Source of the DNA: Paenibacillus sp. GSMTC-2017
GTDB taxonomy: Bacteria > Bacillota > Bacilli > Paenibacillales > Paenibacillaceae
Assembly: GCF_016019935.1 (NCBI RefSeq)
Contig: NZ_JAECMT010000004.1
Span: 310,833-374,832, forward strand
Direction: 5' to 3'
Length of the DNA: 64,000 bases
Shown: in pieces, positions 29,381 through 36,319 of the stretch
Position numbering within the stretch: the stretch's first letter is position 1
Layout: each line of letters starts with the position of its first letter
The notes under the pieces: generated by a model
What the model was told of the DNA's origin: nothing
Seen by the model: the letters and a program-made list of their open reading frames with translations, nothing else
Database searches by the model: none
Made by a program: the position numbers and the translations under genes

Positions 29381-29839
29381 ATGAGTTTACATCTAGAAGA
29401 AGTAACAGCAGCCAATTGGCGCGAAGTCGCGGCGTTACAGGTGGCAGAGGAACAAGGACAGTTTATCGAAAGCAATTCGTTTTCTATGGCGGAGTCACTC
29501 TTCGAAGGAAATGGCATTTCATTGGCGCTATACGATGGAGAGATGTTAGTTGGTTACGCCATGTACGGGTGGTATTCTGAAGAAAAGCAAAGCATATGGC
29601 TGGATCGCTTTATGATCGATCAACAATATCAAGGCAGAGGTTATGCGAAGCGGTTTATCGCGTTGCTCCTTGATTATATGAGTAAAAAGGTTGTTGTGAA
29701 AAAGGTGAATTTGAGTCTTCATCCAGATAACCAGCTCGCTATGAAGCTGTATGAATCATTTGGATTCCGCTTAACAGGAGCTATCGATGATGATGGACCA
29801 GTTGTAGGTGTAGTAATGGAACGGATAAATGAAAAATAA
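29381..29839 (+). CDS. GNAT family N-acetyltransferase
   Basis: A 152-residue acetyltransferase. The acetyl-CoA-binding motif A is IDQQYQGRGYAKRFIALLLDY, and the C-terminal segment SLHPDNQLAMKLYESFGF is typical of the fold. Overall layout resembles the spermidine/spermine-type PaiA/BltD group (LEEVTAANWREVAALQVAEEQ at the start, WLDRFMID before motif A), so a polyamine or similar amine is a plausible acceptor, not established. Start ATG has a modest GGAAAGCGGG site. It ends just before the marR promoter. Confidence 0.9.
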   Translation: MSLHLEEVTAANWREVAALQVAEEQGQFIESNSFSMAESLFEGNGISLALYDGEMLVGYAMYGWYSEEKQSIWLDRFMIDQQYQGRGYAKRFIALLLDYMSKKVVVKKVNLSLHPDNQLAMKLYESFGFRLTGAIDDDGPVVGVVMERINEK

Positions 29840-29853
29840 AGGGAAATCCGTCG

Positions 29854-29882
29854 TTGACATTACTACGATGTCGTAATAATAT
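29854..29882 (+). promoter_or_regulatory. Promoter of the marR gene
   Basis: TTGACA (29854-29859), a 17-base spacer and TAATAT (29877-29882). An operator-like sequence fills the spacer. Confidence 0.8.
29862..29877. promoter_or_regulatory. MarR operator 1
   Basis: ACTACGATGTCGTAAT is a near-palindrome (ACTACGA/TCGTAAT) placed between the -35 and -10 boxes, as expected for autorepression. Confidence 0.75.
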
Positions 29883-29897
29883 GAATGTATACAAAAT

Positions 29898-29913
29898 ACT
29901 ACGAAAACGTACT
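29898..29913. promoter_or_regulatory. MarR operator 2 (degenerate)
   Basis: ACTACGAAAACGTACT shares the pattern of the sites at 29862 and 30440 and lies in the leader just before the ribosome site of the marR gene. Confidence 0.6.
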
Positions 29914-29929
29914 AAAGGGAGCTTCCGGT

Positions 29930-30406
29930 ATGCAGCAACTATATGATCTCTTCCTCAAGACCGGCTTGCGCCCGTTTGCATTTTTGACTGATACATTGCA
30001 ACTCGAACAAAAAGTGACTCGTTCTGATTTATCGACTCTGCTTATTTTGCAATTTCGTGGTGATCTGACGATGTCGGATTTGGCTGCTGAGATGGGAGCG
30101 CCACTTAGCTCCATGACTAGCATTGCGAAGCGGCTAGAACGCAAGGGCTATATCGCAAGGGCAACATCCCCGCAGGATCAGCGTGTGAAGCTTGTTACTC
30201 TGACACAAGAGGGTAAGGAGCTTGCGAAAGAATGGGAGCGTGTTATGCTCTCGCTATTAGGCAAGCTGGAGACAGCATTTACAACTGATGAATTAGAACA
30301 ATTTATTAGCCTTCTGCTTAAGGCATCTAAAGTATTCCAAGAAGAAGGACCGATTAAGGAAATTGCAGCTAGCAATGGGCCGATAAAAATTAGGATCGAC
30401 GAGTAA
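29930..30406 (+). CDS. MarR family transcriptional regulator
   Basis: About 158 residues with a winged helix: STLLILQFRGDLTMSDLAAEM, APLSSMTSIAKRLERKGYIARATSPQDQRVKLVTLTQEG. Flanking helices form the dimer interface. ATG 29930 follows AAAGGGAG; the longer frame beginning at 29885 would start inside the promoter and operator. Operator-like sequences of the form ACTACGA-NN-TCGTANT occur in its own promoter and again before the ArsA-like gene 68 bases downstream, so it probably represses both. A weak terminator lies between. Effector unknown. Confidence 0.9.
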   Translation: MQQLYDLFLKTGLRPFAFLTDTLQLEQKVTRSDLSTLLILQFRGDLTMSDLAAEMGAPLSSMTSIAKRLERKGYIARATSPQDQRVKLVTLTQEGKELAKEWERVMLSLLGKLETAFTTDELEQFISLLLKASKVFQEEGPIKEIAASNGPIKIRIDE

Positions 30407-30431
30407 GCGAGTCAAATCGCTTTCTTTTTTT
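30405..30431 (+). terminator. Weak intrinsic terminator after the marR gene
   Basis: AAGCGA and TCGCTT pair around GTCAAA, followed by a T-rich run. Confidence 0.55.
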
Positions 30432-30439
30432 AAATAATT

Positions 30440-30455
30440 ACTACGAAATCGTACT
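30440..30455. promoter_or_regulatory. MarR operator 3, upstream of the ArsA-like gene
   Basis: ACTACGAAATCGTACT, a 16-base near-palindrome 18 bases before the ArsA-like start codon, matching the sites in the marR promoter. Confidence 0.7.
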
Positions 30456-30473
30456 AAAAAGGAGCTGAAACGT

Positions 30474-31642
30474 ATGAGGATCATTATCTACACAGGTAAA
30501 GGTGGCGTCGGCAAAACGAGTATAGCAGCGGCTACTGCTGTAAAGCTGGCACGACAAGGGAAAAGGACACTTATTCTGAGCACGGATGCAGCACATAGTT
30601 TGGCTGATTCAATGGGTATATCCATTGGCGCAGACCCGATCCAAATTAGCGAGAACTTATGGGGCAAGAAGTGAACAGTCTTCGTGAAACGGAGAAGAAT
30701 TGGGGATTTGTCCAAGGTTGGCTGACAGCTATGCTGGATAAAGCAAATCTAAAAGATATAACGACGGAAGAAATGATCGTATTCCCGGGGATGGAGGAGC
30801 TGTTCAGCTTGCTTCAAATTAAGGAACATGCCCAAAGCGGAAAGTTTGATGTCCTTATTGTTGATTGCGCCCCGACAGGAGAAACGTTAAGGCTTCTTAG
30901 TTATCCTAACGTATTAAACTGGTGGCTCGAAAAAATATTTCCGAATGAACGTCGGCTCATCAAACTCGTTCGCCCTGTCGCTAAGTTTATAAACAATGTG
31001 GAGCTTCCATCTGAAGATGTGCTGAATAGTGTTGAACGGTTCGCGCGTTCTTTGGAGGAAATGCAGAATATCGTACTGAATCCAGAAATCACTTCGGTGA
31101 GGATTGTGCTGAATCCTGAGAAAATGGTGCTTGCCGAAGCGAAACGTTCCTTTACCTATTTGAATCTGTTTGGCTTTAATACAGACGCGATAATTGTAAA
31201 TCGGATATTACCAGAAGAAGCGGGTGAGGGGTTCTTCGCCCATTGGAAACAGCTTCAGAATAAGTACGAGGAAGAGATCGTCATGAACTTCCAGCCGCTT
31301 CCGATACTCAGAGCGCCTATGATGGGAAAGGAAGTGATCGGACTGCCCGTACTTGAGGAACTAGCAGATATCGTATATGGGGACCAAGATGTTGCGGAGA
31401 TGTTATACCGCGGACGTACGGAGACGATTCGGGAGGAAGATGGGGAGTTGTTGTTAGAGCTTGCCATTCCTTTTGTCGACAAAGCCGATCTAGATTTAAC
31501 ACAAACGGGTGACGAATTAACAGTGCATGCAGGCAGCTACAAACGTAAAGTCATATTGCCAAGACCGCTTATGGGTAGGCAGGTTGTTGGAGCGAAATTT
31601 ACAGAGGATCGGCTAATCATCCGTTTCGGTAAGCGGGAATGA
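30474..31642 (+). pseudogene. ArsA-like ATPase with C-terminal HSP20-like domain, frameshifted
   Basis: Two overlapping frames together make one ArsA/Get3-family ATPase of ~389 residues. The first (30474-30674) carries the deviant P-loop GKGGVGKTS and the switch [16 protein letters not shown]. It breaks at GGGG (30661-30664), where LWG continues in the other frame as [20 protein letters not shown] to 31642. The second part has DVLIVDCAPTGETLRLL and ends with an HSP20-like fold (LELAIPFVDKADLDL to LIIRFGKRE). The downstream ATG at 30659 lacks a good ribosome site. One missing base explains the break; sequencing error or programmed frameshifting are alternatives. No arsenic-pump genes adjoin it. 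Confidence 0.8.
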
Positions 31643-31667
31643 TTTTACGAGGAAGGGACTGTGGTCA

Positions 31668-31889
31668 GTGAGAGGTACGGGGACTGGGATTGAACGTATG
31701 GTGGAAGGATTGTTGCAGGTGGAGCGATTGTTAGGGCATATGGAGCAGCGTCAGACCGAGCAGCATTTCCGAAATGGGGTGAAGGAACTGCTTCTCGCTT
31801 CGAGGTCTGTCATTGATAGCGTCATCGATACGTTAGATGAGAAGGAGAGCACGACGACTGCACGAAAAATAACGATTTCCAAGGACTAA
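31668..31889 (+). CDS. Small helical protein of the ArsA-like operon (unknown)
   Basis: A 73-residue, mostly helical protein (GIERMVEGLLQVERLLGHME, then GVKELLLASRSVIDSVIDTL). The GTG start follows GGAAGGGA at about 12 bases. It lies 25 bases after the ArsA-like gene and 39 before the DUF6463-like gene, so it is probably part of that operon. I do not recognise the family; its place suggests a partner or regulator of the ATPase. Confidence 0.6.
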   Translation: MRGTGTGIERMVEGLLQVERLLGHMEQRQTEQHFRNGVKELLLASRSVIDSVIDTLDEKESTTTARKITISKD

Positions 31890-31928
31890 TGTACATGCCG
31901 AGCAAGCCTTAAGAGAGGTGGAATAGCT

Positions 31929-32315
31929 GTGGTAATAGGGATTAAGCGTCACGTAGGAGTTATGTTGATGCTGACGGGGTTGCTTCATACAGTTGTCGTA
32001 CTTATCTTCGGTGCGACGCAGCTTCAGATAATTGTCGCAGAAGGATTTTGGAATACGGTAGGATCAGGTCAAGGGGATCGTGATGCTGTATTCTGGTCAC
32101 TTTTATTTGGCTTTATGATCATCGTTACTGGTTACATGGTTAATTGGATACTAAAGCACAAAGGGATAGTTCCCCCTGCCGGATTTGGATGGATTCTACT
32201 TGCTGTGGGACTGATAGGTGTAATTATGATGCCTGTTTCGGGGTTTTGGCTCGTGCTTCCTCAAGCAGTTATTTTAATACGAAATCAGCCTAGGAAAGTG
32301 TATAGACTGGATTAA
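31929..32315 (+). CDS. Small integral membrane protein, DUF6463-like
   Basis: A 128-residue protein with four predicted membrane helices (~8-28, ~52-72, ~84-102, ~104-120). Pattern HVGVMLMLTGLLHTVVVLI and FWSLLFGFMIIVTGYMVNW resembles DUF6463 proteins. GTG start follows GAGAGGTGG. It ends the marR/arsA-like gene group, before a terminator shared with the convergent pepF. No known function; membrane partner of the ATPase is a possibility only. Confidence 0.75.
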   Translation: MVIGIKRHVGVMLMLTGLLHTVVVLIFGATQLQIIVAEGFWNTVGSGQGDRDAVFWSLLFGFMIIVTGYMVNWILKHKGIVPPAGFGWILLAVGLIGVIMMPVSGFWLVLPQAVILIRNQPRKVYRLD

Positions 32316-32346
32316 AGTTGGGTTATAGCACTAGGCTTATCAAAAA

Positions 32347-32388
32347 ATGGATAGAGCGTTCAGATCGTATCTGAACACCCTATCCATT
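32347..32388. terminator. Bidirectional terminator
   Basis: ATGGATAG(AG)CGTTCAGAT pairs with ATCTGAAC(ACC)CTATCCAT around CGT. It separates the ArsA-like operon from the convergent pepF gene. Confidence 0.8.
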
Positions 32389-32419
32389 TCGCTTGTATAA
32401 GATTTATTTAACTTACTAT

Positions 32420-34114
32420 TTATAGAGCGGTATCATCGACGCTGTCCAGCCAGCCGTCGATTGATCCAATGACGGAAGTTACGCAGCCGTCTTGGAACGG
32501 CGAGATCAAGTCAACAGCGCTAACAAGTTCCGTGAACGAAAGACTTCCGCCAAGGCGACATAATTTCACGTAGTCAATCCACGCAGCGGAATGATCTTCG
32601 TGCATCTTCTTCCAGAACTGAAACGCACAAATTTGTGCTAATGTGTAATCGATATAGTAAAATGGCGAGTTGAATATGTGGCCTTGTTTATGCCAGAAGC
32701 CGCCTTGTGCAAGGTATTCATTATCACCGTAATTACGATGCGGTAAATACTTTTTCTCGATTTCGAGCCAAGCTTGCTTACGCTCAGCTGGAGTGGCATC
32801 CGGATTTTCATAGATGAAGTGTTGGAATTCATCGACGGTTACACCATAAGGAATAAAGTTAAGTCCGCTTGCTAAATGGTTAAAGCGATATTTGTCAGCA
32901 TCCTCTTCGAAAAATAAGTCCATCCACTTCCATGTGAAAAATTCCATACTCATCGAATGAATTTCGCAAGCTTCATACGTAGGCCAGTTGTATTCCGGCA
33001 CATTGAAGCCTCGGCTTTCATACACTTGGAAAGCATGACCGGCCTCATGGGTCAACACATCAATATCGCCCGAAGTACCGTTGAAGTTGGAGAAAATATA
33101 TGGTGCTCCATGCTCACTAATGTATGTACAATAGCCACCGCTTTGCTTGCCTTTCTTGGCTACCAAGTCCATCAATCCATTATTTTGCATGAACGTAAAG
33201 AACTCATCCGTCTCTGGAGATAGCTCAGCGTACATTTTTGCCCCGTTTGCAACGATCCAATCAGGATCACCTTTTGGTGTTGCGTTGCCTGTTAAGAATG
33301 AGAGCTGTTCATCATAGTGGAACAATTGCTCTACGCCGATACGATTCTGTTGACGTTTCTTAAGCTTCGATGCAACAGGCACAATATGCTCAAGAACTTG
33401 ATTACGGAAGTTTGCTACCATCTCTGCATTGTAGTCGGTACGATTCATTCGCGCGTAACCTAACTCAACGTAGTTATTAAAGCCCAGCTTCTTCGCCATT
33501 TTTGTTCTTGTCTTAACCAAATCATCGTAGATGCGGTCGAAAGTTGCTTCATTTTCTGCCATAAAGCCAGAGGAAGCTTCTGATGCACGTTTACGCATAT
33601 CACGATCTGTAGATTGAAGGAAAGGTCCAAGCTGCGATAGCGTACGCTCTTCACCTTCAAATTGGATTTTGGCAGAAGCAATCAATTTCGTATATTCAGA
33701 CGTTAGTTTATTTTCTTGTTGTAGGTCTTCAATGATTTCAGGGCTAAACGTTTTGAGCGATAGTTCGGCTAGTTGGAACAATTGGCGACTCCATTTATTC
33801 TCTAGCTCAGCGCGGAACGTCGAGTTAACGAGTGCACGGAAATAGTCGGTAATGTACTCTTGAGCGACTGGCCCCTTCTCGTCAAAAAAGTCTTGTTCTG
33901 CCCTGTAAAACTCATCATTTGTATCAACAGAATGACGGATGTACACAATTTGCTGCATCGTATCGAATTCACTTCTGAGCTTATTAATAGCGGTCATCGC
34001 AATGTCTTGTTCTTCGAAACTACTTGCTGAAGTGAATTTGGCTAGTTGTTCTTTAAACTTTTGTTCAAATGCAGACAAATCAGGGCGCTCATATGGATAT
34101 TCATTAAACTTCAT
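32420..34114 (-). CDS. pepF: M3 family oligoendopeptidase (PepF-type)
   Basis: About 564 residues. A cytoplasmic zinc metallopeptidase of the thimet oligopeptidase family that degrades short peptides. The zinc motif HEAGH is at ~356-360 (DVLTHEAGHAFQVYESR), with the third ligand Glu in the following segment (TYEACEIHSMSMEFF). The N-terminal half is the helical channel lobe. ATG 34114 follows AAAGGTGG; a GTG at 34126 overlaps that site. Size and motif order fit the single-domain PepF group of Firmicutes. Monocistronic, with a convergent neighbour. Confidence 0.93.
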   Translation of the reverse strand: MKFNEYPYERPDLSAFEQKFKEQLAKFTSASSFEEQDIAMTAINKLRSEFDTMQQIVYIRHSVDTNDEFYRAEQDFFDEKGPVAQEYITDYFRALVNSTFRAELENKWSRQLFQLAELSLKTFSPEIIEDLQQENKLTSEYTKLIASAKIQFEGEERTLSQLGPFLQSTDRDMRKRASEASSGFMAENEATFDRIYDDLVKTRTKMAKKLGFNNYVELGYARMNRTDYNAEMVANFRNQVLEHIVPVASKLKKRQQNRIGVEQLFHYDEQLSFLTGNATPKGDPDWIVANGAKMYAELSPETDEFFTFMQNNGLMDLVAKKGKQSGGYCTYISEHGAPYIFSNFNGTSGDIDVLTHEAGHAFQVYESRGFNVPEYNWPTYEACEIHSMSMEFFTWKWMDLFFEEDADKYRFNHLASGLNFIPYGVTVDEFQHFIYENPDATPAERKQAWLEIEKKYLPHRNYGDNEYLAQGGFWHKQGHIFNSPFYYIDYTLAQICAFQFWKKMHEDHSAAWIDYVKLCRLGGSLSFTELVSAVDLISPFQDGCVTSVIGSIDGWLDSVDDTAL

Positions 34115-34176
34115 TTGTGTACCCACCTTTATCGTTATTTACAAGTTCCATTATACTCCATTTTGTTAATTACCAA

Positions 34177-34211
34177 CAGAAAACCGCCAGGAAATTGTCT
34201 CCCTGACGGTA
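34177..34211 (-). terminator. Intrinsic terminator of the oxidoreductase gene
   Basis: ACCGTCAGGG and CCTGGCGGT (minus strand) form a stem around AGACAATTT, followed by TTTTCTGTT. Confidence 0.7.
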
Positions 34212-34238
34212 CAATATTTTACGGTAGATGGATGATTG

Positions 34239-34778
34239 TTAGTGATTGAAATCATTTGCAGAAGTTTGGATATGCGCGGCATACTTTTTAGCTTCCTCTG
34301 CAAAATAGGATACATCGCTATTTGTTACATTATAGGTTGCGAATGCAGGCAGGAATGTACCGTTGCACTTGAAGATAGTCGTTTGAATGGGTCGTAACAA
34401 TTCACTTAGGGTAAATAAATTATTCCCTCCAGAGCGATAAGAACCTTCTGTTCCACCCACTGTTGTAGCAACAATAAACTCTTTATCCTTTAAGTGGTCG
34501 CCCCCTGGACCGAAAGCCCAGCCATACGTAAGGACATCATCGAACCATTTCTTGAGAAGGGGAGGGGTACTATACCAGTAAAAAGGAAACTGAAATACGA
34601 TTCGATCATAGGCGAGTAATAATTGCTGCTCCCTCGTCACATCAATGTTCCAATCGGGGTATTCATGGTAGAGATCACGGAAAGTGATAGTTGCTTTATT
34701 TTGCAACTCTAGGGCAAATGCCGAATTCACACGGGATGTGTCTAAGCTCGGATGTGCTGAAATGACCAAAATGTTCAA
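34239..34778 (-). CDS. NAD(P)H oxidoreductase, flavodoxin fold (KefF/MdaB-like)
   Basis: About 179 residues. FMN-binding loop SAHPSLDTSRVNSAF, core FQFPFYWYSTPPLLKKWFDDVLTYGWAFG and ATTVGGTEGSYRSGG place it with NAD(P)H:quinone reductases and KefF-like proteins. TTG 34778 is preferred because GAAAGGAT lies eight to nine bases upstream; the ATG at 34787 abuts it. It is divergent from an HxlR regulator, whose operator-like dyad lies between the genes. This repeats the HxlR/quinone-reductase pairing seen at 26.4-28.6 kb. Confidence 0.9.
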   Translation of the reverse strand: MNILVISAHPSLDTSRVNSAFALELQNKATITFRDLYHEYPDWNIDVTREQQLLLAYDRIVFQFPFYWYSTPPLLKKWFDDVLTYGWAFGPGGDHLKDKEFIVATTVGGTEGSYRSGGNNLFTLSELLRPIQTTIFKCNGTFLPAFATYNVTNSDVSYFAEEAKKYAAHIQTSANDFNH

Positions 34779-34921
34779 GCCAATCATCCTTTCAAGGGTT
34801 ATTCGTAAAATCGCGATTTACACCCTCATTATTAGGGAAAAGATCATTGTTGAAAAGTACGCAGTTTTTACATACTAGGTTCTATAAAACATACTATTTG
34901 TGCGACATGGATTTTTGAGAT

Positions 34922-34964
34922 AGTACGTTAAATCATACTAAGTACGATTTAACATCGTACTATT
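34922..34964. promoter_or_regulatory. Probable HxlR operator (imperfect dyad)
   Basis: TAGTACGTTAAATC and GATTTAACATCGTACTA are inverted around ATACTAAGTAC, in the space between the divergent oxidoreductase and hxlR genes. Confidence 0.6.
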
Positions 34965-35030
34965 ACTAAAAGGGATACTTTGATAAAGTAAGACTAAAAT
35001 AAAGATCGATAATGAGCAGGAGGCGATCAT

Positions 35031-35420
35031 ATGCTAGAGGGAGATCGTGCACCGAAAACGACAGAAGGCATTTTGGCTACTCTTCAAGTAATCGGCGGCA
35101 AGTGGAAACCGCTCATTTTGTTTATATTGCTGCATTATGGAACGAAACGTTTCGGGGAGTTAAGACGAATGCTTCCGAATGTGACACAAGGCATGTTAAC
35201 GAACCAACTTCGCGAGATGGAGAGAGACGGACTTGTTGTTCGCCAAGTGTATCAAGAGATTCCGCCTAAAGTAGAATATTATTTATCTGAACATGGGAAG
35301 TCATTAAGTTCGGTTCTAGGCGATATGTGCGGCTGGGGATTCAAACATTTGGAGCATATGAATAATACTTATAGCGGGACGAATGTCAGCGAGCGAAGCG
35401 CAGATAGCTCGATTCGTTGA
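35031..35420 (+). CDS. HxlR family regulator
   Basis: A 129-residue winged-helix regulator: [50 protein letters not shown], and wing [13 protein letters not shown]. The only cysteine is in DMCGWGFKH near the C-terminal helix. ATG follows AGGAGG. It is divergently transcribed from the flavodoxin-fold reductase and probably controls it through the dyad at 34922-34964. Similar to, but clearly distinct from, the HxlR protein at 26416. Confidence 0.92.
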   Translation: MLEGDRAPKTTEGILATLQVIGGKWKPLILFILLHYGTKRFGELRRMLPNVTQGMLTNQLREMERDGLVVRQVYQEIPPKVEYYLSEHGKSLSSVLGDMCGWGFKHLEHMNNTYSGTNVSERSADSSIR

Positions 35421-35604
35421 GTTATTCATTTTGCCTCATACTGGGTGACTATATATATTATGAATGCTTTCCTATATACTTAGATGAAGAATAGGAGCCC
35501 GGATGATGTCCATCAACAAAATTACGTCACATCATGTTGTTTGGAAAATAGGTGCGGATTTTAGGTTACAATAGTACGAAGATAGAGAAATGGGAGCTGA
35601 CATA

Positions 35605-36084
35605 GTGGCTAAAGAGGAATTGATTTTGACGCAAGAAGGTTTGGATAAGATTGAGCAGGAATTGCAGGAATTGAAGACGGTTAAGCGTAAGGAGCTTGCA
35701 CAACGTCTAAAAGTTGCAATAAGCTACGGCGATTTGAAGGAAAACAGCGAATATCATTCTGCTAAGGATGATCAAGCGTTTATGGAAACAAGAATTTTGT
35801 CATTAGAGCGCATGCTTAAAGTTGCTCGTGTAGTTGATGTAAAAAGCATTAACGTAAACGAAGTAACAGTTGGCTGCAGCGTTATTCTAAATGATATCGA
35901 ATTTAACGAAAAGATCGAATATCGTATCGTTGGTCCAGCAGAAGCAGATGCAGCGGACTTTAAAATTTCGTACGAGAGTCCTCTAGGAAAAGAGCTAATC
36001 GGCAAAAAGGTCGGAAGCAAAATTAATGTGACTGCTCCGATTGGAATCATACAATACGAATTGCTTGAAATTAAAGCAGTTTAA
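35605..36084 (+). CDS. greA: Transcription elongation factor GreA
   Basis: A 159-residue Gre factor that enters the RNA polymerase secondary channel and stimulates cleavage of backtracked RNA. The N-terminal coiled coil (LTQEGLDKIEQELQELKTVK) carries the tip acidic motif YGDLKENSEYHSAKDDQ, and the C-terminal FKBP-like domain ends KINVTAPIGIIQYELLEIKA. GTG 35605 is preferred since GGGAG lies eight to nine bases before it and the product then has the typical length; an ATG at 35590 would add five residues. A terminator follows directly. Confidence 0.95.
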   Translation: MAKEELILTQEGLDKIEQELQELKTVKRKELAQRLKVAISYGDLKENSEYHSAKDDQAFMETRILSLERMLKVARVVDVKSINVNEVTVGCSVILNDIEFNEKIEYRIVGPAEADAADFKISYESPLGKELIGKKVGSKINVTAPIGIIQYELLEIKAV

Positions 36085-36102
36085 TAGCGCTAAATGCACT
36101 TA

Positions 36103-36146
36103 AAAAAGCAGCTTGCTGAGTAATTACTCAGGGAGCTGTTTTTTTA
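36103..36146 (+). terminator. Intrinsic terminator of greA
   Basis: CAGCTTGCTGAGTAATTACTCAGGGAGCTG-type stem (imperfect) followed by seven T bases. Confidence 0.85.
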
Positions 36147-36319
36147 TGCAATTTCGCGTACTAAAGCGTGATGGGGTAAGGCTTCGGGGCGATTTGAGTG
36201 ACAGTAATTTCTTATTCAAATTGCTTCACCTTTTGATCGTTTTGACCGATGATTATGAGACAGTTTAAATGTAGCTTGTCATAGGCATTGTGGTGAAGAC
36301 TAGAGGGGAAAGAAAAAGA

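Noticed and set aside
30659..31642. A separate ATPase gene starting at ATG 30659
   Set aside because: The start has no good ribosome site, and the protein continues the preceding frame exactly in the ArsA family, so a frameshift is the better explanation.
30474..31642. Arsenite resistance operon
   Set aside because: Only an ArsA-type ATPase is present; no ArsR-, ArsB- or ArsC-like gene is seen, and the regulator is MarR-type.
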